Source: Costus lasius (taxonomy: Eukaryota > Streptophyta > Magnoliopsida > Zingiberales > Costaceae). Taken from it: DNA of 64,000 nucleotides. A program made the position numbers and the translations under genes. The first letter of the stretch is position 1. Every line of letters starts with the position of its first letter. Of this stretch, positions 23,031-33,450 are shown piece after piece. The stretch covers positions 103,691,565 through 103,755,564 of the forward strand of contig CM050451.1 of assembly GCA_027563935.2 (NCBI GenBank), given 5' to 3'. The notes under the pieces were generated by a model, which was given only the letters and a program-made list of their open reading frames with translations, was not told the DNA's origin and made no database searches.

Positions 23031-24179
23031 AGCATGTTCATTGGTCAAGCTGTAGACCTAAAACCAGCGCTTCATGGGAGGCACCCCATGCATTTATCTT
23101 GTGTTGTGTTTAGGCTTTAATGTTTGTTATTTGTTGTGTCTTATTGATTTTGTTTTATTTGTGTTGATAATTTTAGTGGTATCCCATGGCATTATTTTAC
23201 TTATTTTATACATTGAATAGTATCATATTAATAATTAGAATTTTTTCTAATTTTCAGGAAATTTTGTGCTCAAGGACGAGCTGAATACGGCCAGGCCGTG
23301 CGTCCGAACACGGCCGTGATCGTCCCGCTGATTCCAAAGCAGCATTTCGTGACTATTACGGCCTGGGTGTGTGTACCAACACGGCCGTGATCGTTTCGCA
23401 GCTAGCGGAGCCGCATGACGGGTTGAACACAGCCGGACCGTGCGTGGCGGCACGGGCGTGTCTACAGCAGTCAAGTTTTTGACGTGATGGACAAGGCTAG
23501 CCCGTGCGTGTCAACACACTCATTCTTGAGAGGGAAACCCTTTGCGCCGAGTTGAACACGGTCGGGCCGTGTCTCCGCACACGCCCGTGTTTGTCTTCGA
23601 ACACGCCCGTTTATAAAAGGAGGTGGCGGCGGAATTTAGGGTTTCCGCTCGTTTCCAGTGCTGCCGCCACCCTTTCTCCTTGACTCCGGCCTTCTATTTC
23701 GTCGGAACTGCTCTCCGCCGCCAACCGAATCTTCTCCGCCCTTTTCCGCCGCCCAGCGACACCCAGATCTCCTTTTCTGGGCGGATTTCGCCCGATCGCT
23801 GGATTTCGCCGCCTACAGACGATCTTAACTGATTTTCACCTGATCTCGCCTCCGGCTGGTCTCGGAGCTTCCCTATTTACGGCCGCCAGTTCCCCTCACC
23901 CTCTGGTGCCTCTAGTTTTCCAGATTTGTGAGATTCCACTCCTAGTTTTGAGATCCAACCTTTCAGCCGCCGCCAGTTCTCTTTTCCGGCTGCCGCCGCT
24001 GCTCCTCCGCCTTCTTAGGCTCTCTTCTGCCATCTCCAGCTGCTGCTTCATTTTTGCCACCGCCGTCATCCCCTGCCGCCCCTACCTTGCCGGATTCTGC
24101 CGCCACCTCGCCGGATTTCTCATCCGGAAGTTGGTTTTCTCTTCAGCTCCACCAGTTTTTCTCCGGCTTTCTCTTCATC
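23031..24179 (+). promoter_or_regulatory. Internal dyad cassette, TATA box and leader of second gene
   Basis: After the block 'gcgcttcatgggaggcacccc' (23070) the region 23280-23610 has repeated GGCC-centred dyads of CACGGCCGTG type. A TATAAAAG box follows at 23612-23619, then a GC-rich leader with many CCGCC words up to the ATG at 24180. This arrangement suggests an internal promoter for the downstream frame. The promoter role is inferred from the TATA box and position. Confidence 0.5.
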
Positions 24180-25410
24180 ATGTCTGGTCGAAGGAAGGTG
24201 ATGGCGCGGAAGTCCTCCAAGCGTCCCGCTATGGAGGAGGAGCCGAACCAAGACGGCATTATCTTTCGAGATCCTGCGCATAAGGCCCGTTTTGAGCTGC
24301 TTGAGTCCAGACGGGTTATCACTACCTGGTATCTTGATCGAGGGACTCTTACGTCGTTGGGATTATTCGACGATGTCTATTGGATGTTCCAGAACATCGG
24401 GTGGATGGAGTTCTTTGAGATAGCTCCACCGACTTATATCCCGGTCACATTGGAGTTCTTATCGTCGCTTGAGGTTAATGTCAACATTCATGATGATAAT
24501 GACGATGAACGTATTTCTTTCCGATTGGGGAACCAGGAGCGCACTCTCTCCCTCCCGCAGCTTAATCAGATCTTCGGATTCCCAGTGGATGGTACTCGCC
24601 ACATTCCGGACGCGTATAGTGATAATGAGTTTTGGGCTGCGATTTTTGGGCACCACCCCTTTGTATCTCGGACAGCACAGGCAAGCTACGTCAGTAACCC
24701 TTGTTTCCGTTATATTCATCGGGTCTTGGCGCACACTATATTTGCATGGGGCGAGAGCGACGTCATGGTGCGAGCCACCGAGGTGTTCTTCCTATGGGCG
24801 ATGGTACACTCTTTCAAGATTAATACTGCTTTTTATTTAGTTAAACAATTGCAGAAGCTCGCCACCACGCAAAAGGGGGTTGTCGCCTTAGGCAGCCTTA
24901 TCACACCGATCGCTCTCGCCATGGGTGTCGACCTTCATGGGGTGCAGCAGGCCAGGGGGAATTCGCGGATTGACATCGAGTCTTGTCTCTCGATGAAGAT
25001 GATCGCCCTCGAGGGCGATATCTATTGCCTTCTCTTCCGTGATAGTGACTTCACACTGCCGCTGCCGAACCCTCCACATATTCACTATCCGCGAGAGGCG
25101 GAACTGGTGCATGCTCCCAATACCTGATCACGACACTCCAATGGAGACTGCGCCACCTTCTCCGTCCTTCCGCACCTTCCGTCATGCCGAGCCTTCTTCT
25201 TCTGCGTCCACCGCGAACGCCTATGCCAATATCGAAGGCTATCTTAAGGCGATTCGTGAGGACCAGCAAGAGAACCGCCTGGATATGCAGGATGTGTTAC
25301 GGCGCTTGGGAGTCATTGAGACCGAGTAGGCTCGCCAGGGCCGGGTGCAGGCCGAGGACCATCGAGCTATCTAGGAGATGCTGCGGCGCATGAATACTCA
25401 TGACTGGTGA
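24180..25410 (+). pseudogene. ATHILA ORF1-like protein, frameshifted near its C-terminus
   Basis: The ATG at 24180 opens 315 codons to a stop at 25125. A basic N-terminus ('MSGRRKVMARKSSKRP') is followed by the conserved core: 'FELLESRRVITTWYLD', 'SLGLFDDVYWMFQNIGWMEF', 'YIPVTLEFLSSLEV', 'LNQIFGFPVDG' and 'RYIHRVLAHTIFAWGESD'. The pattern fits the plant ATHILA ORF-1 family, of unknown function. A one-base shift near 25110-25130 separates it from a further Pro/Ser-rich and coiled-coil segment ('GYLKAIREDQQENRLDMQ') that ends at 25410 with two TAG stops at CAG-like sites. Another reading is that the 315-codon product ends naturally. An upstream in-frame ATG at 24054 lies in the leader and is less likely. 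Confidence 0.7.
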
Positions 25411-26607
25411 TCTTGTTTCCTATTTAGTAAGTTGCTTACTTTTCATGCTATCATGTACGGTTTACTGCATAGGAGTCTATGCAGTTCTTTTGCCGTGGGT
25501 AGAGGGTTTCCCTCTTTGTTTTGTGTTGCGGTTATAGACTATGTTCTTTTAGTTGTTTTGCTTATGTACTATGTTATTGTGAGTGTTTGCAGTTTGGTTT
25601 TCGTTAATATGCACTGAGTTCATTTCATGTCTGTGCTGTGTTGTGTCAAGAAATTAAGTCTGTGATGATGGTTTGCATGATCTTGTCCTCAGTTATTATG
25701 CTGGTTTGACTTGTGACGAATCATATAGATATTTTGTCTCTTGAGCTACGGATATGAAACTTTATTTTGACAGCTTTGATACTTTCGATCCATGGTTTGA
25801 GATTGTTTTGTGACTAATGTATTGTGGCTTATATAATGTGTTAATGGTTCACCTTCATTTTCTGAATTCATTCTTACATGTAATTATATTTTTGACAATT
25901 CATACCCATTATATTCTTGATTGACAGCTTTGCAGTCTTGTTTGCTTATTAAAAAAAAAATAGAAAAAAGTGACAATGGTACCAAAGTAATGATGAATCT
26001 TAAAACTATTGATCTAACTTGGCATTGTCGAGAAAAAAAAAGTTTTTAAAAATCAAACTGGATGAGAATAAAAAGAAGGGAACATGAGAAAAGAAGGGGT
26101 AAAGGGAAAAGTGAACAACTCCTCTTTCTTCTACCTTAGGGTGCAGAAATGAGTTTGTGTACATTATGTGATGCATACACCTTGAGTTCGTTTCCTAACT
26201 AAGTACCGGGGGTGCATTCATCATAAATGTTTGTCCTTCGCGCGATAAGGTTGAAAATGAATTCAGGGAAGTAGCTTGAACCGACTGGTTAAAAATTCAT
26301 GGTTCCATATCTAATATGTTTATCTCAAGCAACTTGACCTGATTGGTTGTCTTCATTAGGAATTGGTGATCATGAATAGTCTTAATATGATGAAGTGTTT
26401 TCCACTTTTAGAAATTGTGGTTTACTTTAAAATATTATACTTTGTCCACAGTTTATGTCAATTTACATTCTTCAACCTAGGATTCATATCATTATTTTCT
26501 TATGTGGTTCATATTTTACCTTTTGAGCAGATTGTCTGTCTGATATCTGATTATTTCAATTAGTGTAATTGCTTGCGGACAAGCAAGATTCTATGTCTGT
26601 GATATTT
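25411..26607 (+). mobile_element. 3' non-coding region of nested gypsy element
   Basis: It is AT-rich with no long frame. It ends 'gcttgcggacaagcaag...' just before the 3' LTR, a position like the 'ggacaagcaaag' block near the 3' end of the minus-strand elements. A clear polypurine tract was not seen. A poly-A tract and AAAGAAGGGAA words lie at 25950-26110. Confidence 0.55.
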
Positions 26608-29060
26608 TGATAGGTGTAATTTTTATAGGATTTAGAGTCTTATTTATACCATCACTTGAGGCTTAACTTCTGTTTTATGTCACAATTTGATGCCTTTTTC
26701 CCATAAAGTATAGAATCTTCACTATTTTTCATTTCTTTATGAAATACAGGTCATTATCATTTATTTTCGTGAAGATTATTCGAGATTTGAAGTTAGGGAA
26801 AGGTTCAGCATATTACAAGCATCAGAGAGGCAAAATTTTAGAATTTTTGGAGCTTCATATGATGAACACGGCCTGCTCGTGCCTGTGATCACGGCCGTGT
26901 TCATCGCGTTTTTAGAATCAGCATTTGGCGAAATGAACACGGCCTGGCCGTGCGTATCGTCACGGCCGTGTTCGATAGAAAATCCAGGTTTGACCGAACT
27001 CGTCACCGCCGTGCGCACGCCCGTGTTTGGGTGTTCCAGAAATTTTGAGCTAAACACGGCTAGAGGTGGCCATGGGCCGTGCCCGGGCCCGCCTCGGCCC
27101 AGTTCCTGGAGGGCCGTGCCAGGCACGGCCTGTTTCAAATCGTGTCGTGCCTGGTACGGCACGGCGGGAAAAAATGCTGGGCCCGGCACGGCTCGCGGCC
27201 CGATTAGGCGTGCCGGCCCAAGCACGGTTCCGCGGAGAGTGGGCACGGATCCGGCATGCGGGCCAGGCATAGCCCGCGGGCCGAATACGGCCCAACGGGC
27301 CAAATGAAGAACGCAGGCTGTGTTTGGCCCGGCCCGATTGTGGCCCATGGGCCAAAGTTGGCCCACGGGCCGACTTTGGCCCGCGTGCCAAATTTTTAAA
27401 AAATAAATTTTAATTAAAATAAATTAATTTAATAAGTAAATTATTACTTAATTAAAATATATAAAATATGAAAAAATAAAAAAAATTGAGAAATTGAGAA
27501 TGTATATTGCACAAATTTTTGAAAAAATATTAAAATATTATATATTTTAGACCGCGGTTTTTCATGATGGGGATGAAGAGAAACATTTATTATTTTTCAG
27601 AAAGACGGACAATGAATTTAAAAACTTTTTTATTTTGCATGACATCAGGACATTTTCCTATGCACACCTATTATTATTATTGCTTATCTCTATAGCTGTT
27701 ACATTTAGGCGAAGAAGAAATGAGCATTTCCATGCTCTTTCTTCTGCCTCTGATCCATTGGATGTGCACTGAAGCATGTTCATTGGTCAAGCTGTAGACC
27801 TAAAACCAGCGCTTCATGGGAGGCACCCCATGCATTTATCTTGTGTTGTGTTTAGGCTTTAATGTTTGTTGTTTGTTGTGTCTTGTTGATTTTGTTTTAT
27901 TTGTGTTGATAATTTTAGTGGTATCCCATGACATTATTTTACTTATTTTATACATTGAATAACATCATATTAATAATGAGAATTTTTTCAAACGCACGGC
28001 CGTGCATACTTACCTGCAGATCACAGAACCGAACATGGCCTGCTCGTGTTCGTCAGCATGCCCGTGATCGCGTCCGCTGATCACGACCTTCCATTCGTTT
28101 GTCCTCAAATCCGATGCTCTAGATGCCAGAAAATTAGGGAAATTTCCCAATTTACATTCCTAACCACCCAATGCTTCGATAGAGGCATATAATCGAGATT
28201 TTTAGGCGGTTACACGGGTCGATTCCGTGAAGAACGTGACTAGGGCGAAAAGGGGCGAAAACTTGCATTCTTGGGCTTGATTTGATGGATTTCTTTGGGG
28301 CTATCGAGAGAAGACCGAAGATTCATCGTCTCCTACCCTTAGTTTGTAAATTCCCCTATTTTTTGAATTCATTTACTTGGGTTTTAATTGTTAAATGATG
28401 TACTTTCTAGAGTAAAACCCTAGTTCGGGACTCGGGCGTAGCCCGTTGAACATATTTATACATGTAAAATATCTTTTATGAATCTCAGTGTGATTTTAAG
28501 TAAATTTACTTATTTGAATGAGTTGTGCTTATTGCGTATGATTGTTCTGATCAAACATTCGTATGTGTTAAGTGTTACGAGAAGTACTGAGAGGTGAATC
28601 GTAACACTCGATCGTTCTCATTTAAACTTGTGACTTGAATTGCGAAAGCCGTTTAACGTCACTCGAGGATTCACGATCATCATAGAGCCCATTGGGTCTT
28701 TCTTAAGTTAATTTTGCTACGTGAGTAGGAAATTAGCTTAAGTAGGCACCGGATTGCGCTTCGAGAGAAGGTAATCCGTACCATAGGATGATCCATTTTC
28801 TATTTCAATCTGATTTAATATTTTACGTTTAATCCATTCAACGAGGTGAAACCTGAAGTCCTGAACATTTCTAAAACTATATTTTCCCGATTAGTCGTTT
28901 GTTCCTCGATTCGATAATTTAGTCTTAGAGCGATTCTTTCATTTTAGATTTTGAATTGTCTAGCTTTCAATGACACTAAAGGTCGGTACTTGACACCTGC
29001 ACTATGTGGGAACGATATTATTTACTACTTCGATAATCCGTGCACTTGCGGAGCCTATCA
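26608..29060 (+). mobile_element. 3' LTR of nested gypsy element, with 0.93-kb insertion
   Basis: It starts TGATAGGTGTAATTTT and ends GGAGCCTATCA, matching the 5' LTR outside 27060-27993. A second difference is a roughly 50-bp deletion near 28790 relative to 19990-20050. Dyad motifs are at 26866-27060 and 28000-28080. Confidence 0.9.
27060..27993. mobile_element. Chimeric insertion: hAT-like end plus copy of internal sequence
   Basis: The left part begins TAGAGGTGGCCATGGGCC (27060), the look of a hAT terminal repeat, with GGCCCG-rich sequence to about 27375 and an AT-rich tail to 27550. The right part, 27551-27985, closely copies 22812-23250 of the same gypsy element (membrane tail, stop and 'gcgcttcatgggaggcacccc'). 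No hAT right end or 8-bp duplication is visible. About 18 bp of LTR are missing at the insertion point. Confidence 0.65.
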
Positions 29061-29065
29061 TCAAG
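29061..29065 (+). repeat. Target site duplication (right) of nested gypsy element
   Basis: TCAAG is identical to 18677-18681. Confidence 0.95.
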
Positions 29066-29566
29066 TGAGCGCAATATTTTTTCAACAACACGAGTATCCT
29101 CTAAGTTTTCTCCATAGGGTCTTAATTGTTTAACGACAGACAAGACTCTAGTAAAATAATCTGAAACTGATTCAAAGGATTTCATCTTAAGAGACTCAAA
29201 TTCTGCTCTTAAGGATTGAAAGAGAACCTTTATAGCTTTATCAATACCTTTAAAAGAGTTTGAAGTATTTGCCAAGCCTCCTTGGCTTGCTGTTTCTGCA
29301 CTTGAAATTTTCTCGAACATAGATTCATCCAAACACATGTGGATTAAGGTTAGCGCTTGTTGATCCTTTTTCTTTAACTTTGGTAAAGCTTCTTGTTCTG
29401 CCTGAGTTAAGTTGTCTACACTTGTAGGTTCTCAAAACCCTTGTCAACAATTTCCCAAACATCTTGGGATCCAAGTAGAGCTTTCATCCTAATACACAAA
29501 TTATCATAATTTTCCTTTTGTAAGCTTTGAAAATTGGAACGGAAACATACCACCTCCGATCATCAT
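29066..29566 (-). pseudogene. Copia gag, N-terminal part (separated from pol by nested element)
   Basis: The minus-strand ATG at 29566 begins a gag with 'KENYDNLCIRMKALLGSQDVWEIVDKGF', a typical copia gag (UBN2) start. It continues through 'LVTAQAEQEALPK'-like, 'FEKISSAETA' and 'SDYFTRVLSVVKQLRPYGE' regions to 29066, with a stop or frameshift near 29430. The next codons of the same protein lie at 18676 and below. Its product would be the capsid of the element. Confidence 0.8.
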
Positions 29567-29870
29567 TTTAATTAGAGTACAAAAAAAATTGAGAATTTTG
29601 CTTCGGTCAAAATTCAATTCACCAAATCCTTTCCTTCAAAAGTTAGACTTGTTTAGATTGTAAAATTAATGTTGACCAATCTTTCACCCAAAGAAACTGA
29701 GAATTTTGCTTTAGAGAATTGCTTCGGTTAAATTTAGTTGACCAAATTTCTTCCGTTGTTGAGAATTTTTTGCTTTACCAAAAAAAACTGAGACTAGCCT
29801 GGCCAAAATTAATTTTTGACCGGCTAATTTTGAAGTCGGCCGATCCTCAGCGGAAGCTGAGAAGAACTAA

Positions 29871-30041
29871 GGCTTCGTTTGGGAGTACGGGATGCGCGGG
29901 CGCCCGTTGACCCGCAATTGACCCGTCACGGCAGCAACTCTTAGCTGCAGTCTGGCGGAGTGAAAAAAATGAAGGGAGCGCGCCGTTGACCCGCACTTGA
30001 CTGGCGAAATGGCGGGCCGCGCGGCACTCCCAAACTGGCCC
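29871..30041. mobile_element. Tourist-type MITE (171 bp) in copia leader
   Basis: The ends are GGCTTCGTTTGGGAGT and the complement of ACTCCCAAACTGGCCC, 12 of 16 matching with the inner ten identical. TAA flanks both sides (29868-29870 and 30042-30044), the 3-bp duplication of PIF/Harbinger MITEs. The GC-rich inside has repeated 'gttgacccgca' words. There is no coding capacity. Confidence 0.65.
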
Positions 30042-30568
30042 TAATTCTGAGATCTATTTTTTGGTCAAAATTGGATTGACCTAAAATTGATTTCACCGAA
30101 AGAGAGAAATCCATTTCTCTTTTTCCTTTATGTTGCTGGCGGCTGGTGACAGCGTCACGGAGAGGGGGCGAGCGAGGATTTGGAGAAGCTTCTCGTCTTT
30201 GTCAAGTGCGCCGGATCTGATTTCATCGGTAGCAATCGTCGACACCCCTATTTTCTAGGGCAAAACAGAGCAACGAGTCGGATCTGGAGAAGAAGACTGC
30301 GCCGAATATGAGGAGTAGAGGACTGGCTGGTTTCTTCTTCGGTGGATCAAAAATTTTGTTGCCTGGTTCACGAATCAGAGAAGAGCTCAGGCGGATTTGA
30401 TCGTCGCTTGGATTTGATCTTTGGCACTCGATCTAGTCCGACGAGAGATCTTCGACTTCGACCTCACTCTACAGAGAATAGCGCCGAAATCGAAGATTTT
30501 TCTTGTCTTAATCCGAAAAGAGCACTCGTTTTCGTACTTCTTCTTCGTCGCTTGGAGGCGTTAATAAA

Positions 30569-30693
30569 GTTGCGAGATTATTATTTGGCGTTAATAAAGT
30601 GTTATCAGAGCATTCTCTGTCTTATCAGAGTAACATGCCCTCTGTCTTGTGCTCTGATACCACTTTATTAACGCCAAATAATAATCTCGCAAC
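30569..30693. repeat. Near-perfect 44-bp inverted repeat around copia primer site
   Basis: Positions 30569-30612 and 30650-30693 are complementary at 43 of 44 bases, with a 37-bp spacer. The right arm is the LTR end plus primer site. The left arm is an inverted copy of the same LTR-end/primer-site sequence. Confidence 0.9.
30651..30662 (-). other. Primer binding site, initiator tRNA-Met type
   Basis: On the minus strand TGGTATCAGAGC, the standard plant copia primer site for initiator tRNA-Met, follows the LTR end after a few bases. It sets the orientation and the 5' LTR. Confidence 0.85.
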
Positions 30694-30869
30694 TTTTCAT
30701 TATGTAAACCAAAACCAATATATAATACAATGTGTGGATAAAATTAAACTAGCCTAAATAAGTATTTGCTAAAATAAAACACTTAAAATAACTATGTGCT
30801 AAAAACACAATTGAAGTGGTGGAGCTTGTCTCTAAGTTGCCATATCAATCAAACATCTCCATGTTGCCA
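30666..30869 (-). mobile_element. 5' LTR of minus-strand copia element
   Basis: It pairs with 14848-15074. On the minus strand it begins TGGCAACATGGAGATG and ends GGCGTTAATA, where the last CA has changed to TA. It is followed by the primer site at 30651-30662. Confidence 0.7.
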
Positions 30870-31832
30870 CGTGTCAAATTTATATTTAACAAATTTAAGC
30901 ATTGGAGCCATAGATTGGGCTCACAGTGCCAATGTGGCTCACGTGCAATTGCAACTCAAGGTGGTTAGGAGGGGAGAGGTTGAAGTCTCATTTAGTAGGG
31001 AAGGTTGAGTGCCGTGGTGAGATTAGGAATGAGCCAAGCGAAAAGCGATCACATGACTCGGGCAAATATAGAGGTGAAGCTAGAGTTGTGGGCATGTCAT
31101 GATAACCGGGCGAGATAGCGTGCGTTTGGCACGGTTGGTCGATGACTTCTACGGGTCAAAATGGCTAAAAAGTAAAAGTTGCTGTATTTGCCTCACAGCT
31201 TCTAGGCTCGAAACCCAAAGTTGCAATATTCTAGAGAAGTGGCTTCCATATGCTTCTGGAACCAGCTGCATAGTAATATTAACTTTACCTTCTCGCATGA
31301 CGTTGCCGCTCTTCCTCTTACATGCGATGGTCACCGTCGAATACGTTGCTGCTGCTATATTTCATAGGCAGCCGATCTTCCTCCTCGCTGTTGATCACAC
31401 TTTTGGCTATTGCTTATTTTGACGTTGTAGCTCATAACATGTGACAGTGCTCTCGACGTTGCTCTGTCTTGACGATGCTCACCACAGCTCGACGCCACTA
31501 AAACTCTCTGTCGACGCCGCCGACCTTTCTCCTCTCGATGTCGTCGAGTCAGCTGTGCCTCTAGAGCTGCCATTTGCTGACGCCGCCGACCACAAGCAAC
31601 TTAGCCATCGCCGCTAACTAAGCAGGAAGCACGTCTGTCGCTGCCGACCAAGCCTAATCTCTCTCGGTAATGCTTTCTAGATTGCTTCCCGGTGGTTCTT
31701 GAATAAATTTCACTGTTTTCACCATGATTGCTGGGCTTCTAACAAATATTTCATTGTTAAAGAAAGTTTTGATATCATTTCATATGCATGCTAACTTTTC
31801 CTCTTAATTTAGTAAATTCTGCCCAATATACC
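30870..31832. other. Unassigned sequence between copia element and solo LTR
   Basis: No convincing gene was found. Short plus-strand frames (30796-31008, 31099-31422) lack recognisable domains. The stretch 31440-31660 is moderately GC-rich with CGCCGCCGA words. It may be the 5' flank or terminal region of the Harbinger transposon that follows the solo LTR. Confidence 0.4.
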
Positions 31833-33288
31833 TGATGACATATAAATATATGATATATCGTGGCTTAATTTTATTATTATTTTGGGATAAAATGCATATT
31901 TTGTCTCATTTATGCATTTAAATACTTCATATTCTTCATAACCTTCACTTTTCCTCTGTTTTATTAAAATATAGGTATTTTGCCTCAAAATTGGTGGAAT
32001 TTGGAAGATCTAACGATATGAGACGATTCCTTATGACGAGACGAAGCTACACGTGAAATTTCAGCCCAATCGGAGTCCTCTACGCTCTTCACAGTCGTGA
32101 GTGTGTATCCATGCACGGCCGTGCATGAGCTGACTAGCCCAAACTCTGACGAGACGTTCATGGGCATGGCCGTGCATCCATGCACGGACGTGAAGAGTAA
32201 GTTTTTCAGTCACCAAGCCATGCACGGTCGTGTACCGTTCCGGCAGTTTCGACAGATGTCCAGTTTTTCGCCCATAACTTTCTATTTTGGAAGCAGAATT
32301 GAACAAAATTTTAGGGAGACCTTCCTAACTCACACACAAATGTTTTGGGACCAGAATCATCAGATTTGATCAAGCGGTTGAGGAGAACGATGTGAAACGG
32401 TGACAACCTAGGGTTTGGGGCGATTTTCTAGGCGACAACACTGTTCTGGCGCGATTCTTCCACCGTTCTGACGTGGATCTTCATGCTGGACCTTCTTCCA
32501 TCAAGGATCTACCCTCCCCTTTGGTTTGATTTCATTTGCATGAGAGATTTGATGTGTTTCACGATGTATACGATAGCGTAAACTCTATTTTTGGGGTTTG
32601 AGTGTAGCCCACTGTATGAGTGTTGAATATTATGACTTGATCTATATATTTCTCCACTTATCTTTGTTCTTATTCATGCCTAGGAAGTTTTCACTCATGT
32701 TTATGTACTGGCCATATGTATGCATGTCTTAGATGCTGTGGGAAGGACTGAGAAGTTAATCACAGTCATCGGAATCCCTTAGATTGGACTGGTGATTTCG
32801 TTTGGTGAGAGCACTCAAAATCACTCGAGGAATCCTAAACCTTCACAGAACCCATTGGATCCGCTTAACCTGGTAAGCCACGAGAGTAGGAGACTTAGGT
32901 TAAGTCGGATACCGGACCGTGTCCTGAGAGGGAGCGCGTCTGTACCCTAGGAAGGATTACCTTGAGAACTTAGATAAAACTCGATTAGAACATCAAACCT
33001 TAATATTTCTTCATGTTTCAGTGCGGTGAAACCCGATACCCCGATTCTCTCTCATAGACTTAAAACCCAAATTGTTTTGCTCTCTGCTCTGCTTGATTTT
33101 ATTTTGATTTTAGTTTGCTTTAGTTTAATCTCTTGCACTAGGATATTAGCCATTTCTCCATTAATCATTAACCTAGCTATTAGTTGACTGATTAGTTAAT
33201 ACTTGACCCCTAGTTCTCGTGGGATCGATACTTATTATATTACGTGATAAACCGTGCACTTGTGGTAGTAGCCGTTCAGGCCCTATCA
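31833..33288 (+). mobile_element. Solo gypsy LTR (Athila/Tat type) with perfect target duplication
   Basis: The 1456-bp LTR starts TGATGACATA and ends CCCTATCA. ATACC flanks both sides (31828-31832 and 33289-33293). The 3' part matches the LTR fragment at 10665-10891. Dyad motifs cluster at 32085-32240, including the perfect 18-bp palindrome CATGCACGGCCGTGCATG at 32110-32127. There is no internal region, so it probably arose by LTR-LTR recombination. Confidence 0.9.
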
Positions 33289-33450
33289 ATACCATTGACA
33301 TAGCCAGTAGTATTCGTAGTAGTATGCTTGAACAAAGAGAACAAGCAAGTAGCTAGTAGTTAATCTTAGTAATATTCTTTTTCCCTTTCTTATATAGTTA
33401 TATGCTTCTTATGTGCAAAGGTTAGATAATTTCATGTCTAAGCAATAGCA

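Larger units (their letters stand above)
18682..29060 (+). mobile_element. Athila/Tat-type gypsy retrotransposon, pol-less, inserted in copia gag
   Basis: The element is complete: 5' LTR 18682-20309, tRNA-Asp-type primer site 20316-20333, gag/protease frame 20517-23030, non-coding cassette and internal TATA box 23250-24179, ORF1-like gene 24180-25410, non-coding 25411-26607 and 3' LTR 26608-29060. The LTRs start TGATAGG and end CCTATCA. Perfect TCAAG duplications flank it. Reverse transcriptase, RNase H and integrase were looked for and not found, so it would need helper proteins. In an unquantified eye comparison of 230 bp, the two LTRs differ at roughly one base in twenty. Confidence 0.9.
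14848..30869 (-). mobile_element. Ty1/copia retrotransposon, split by nested gypsy element
   Basis: The LTRs lie at 14848-15074 and 30666-30869, the primer site at 30651-30662, gag at 29066-29566 continuing at 18676, and pol down to 15153. Without the nested 18682-29060 element and one duplication copy it is 5.6 kb, a normal copia size that includes a 171-bp MITE. I could not find a convincing target duplication at its outer ends. Confidence 0.85.

Noticed and set aside
26776..27366. 196-codon minus-strand frame
   Set aside because: It runs through the LTR dyad region and the GGCC-rich hAT-like end; composition, not selection, keeps it open.
14843..30874. Target duplication for the copia element
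   Set aside because: Flanking bases (GGTTT and CGTGT) do not match with the boundaries seen. 'caaggtggtt' near both ends is not adjacent to the LTR end.
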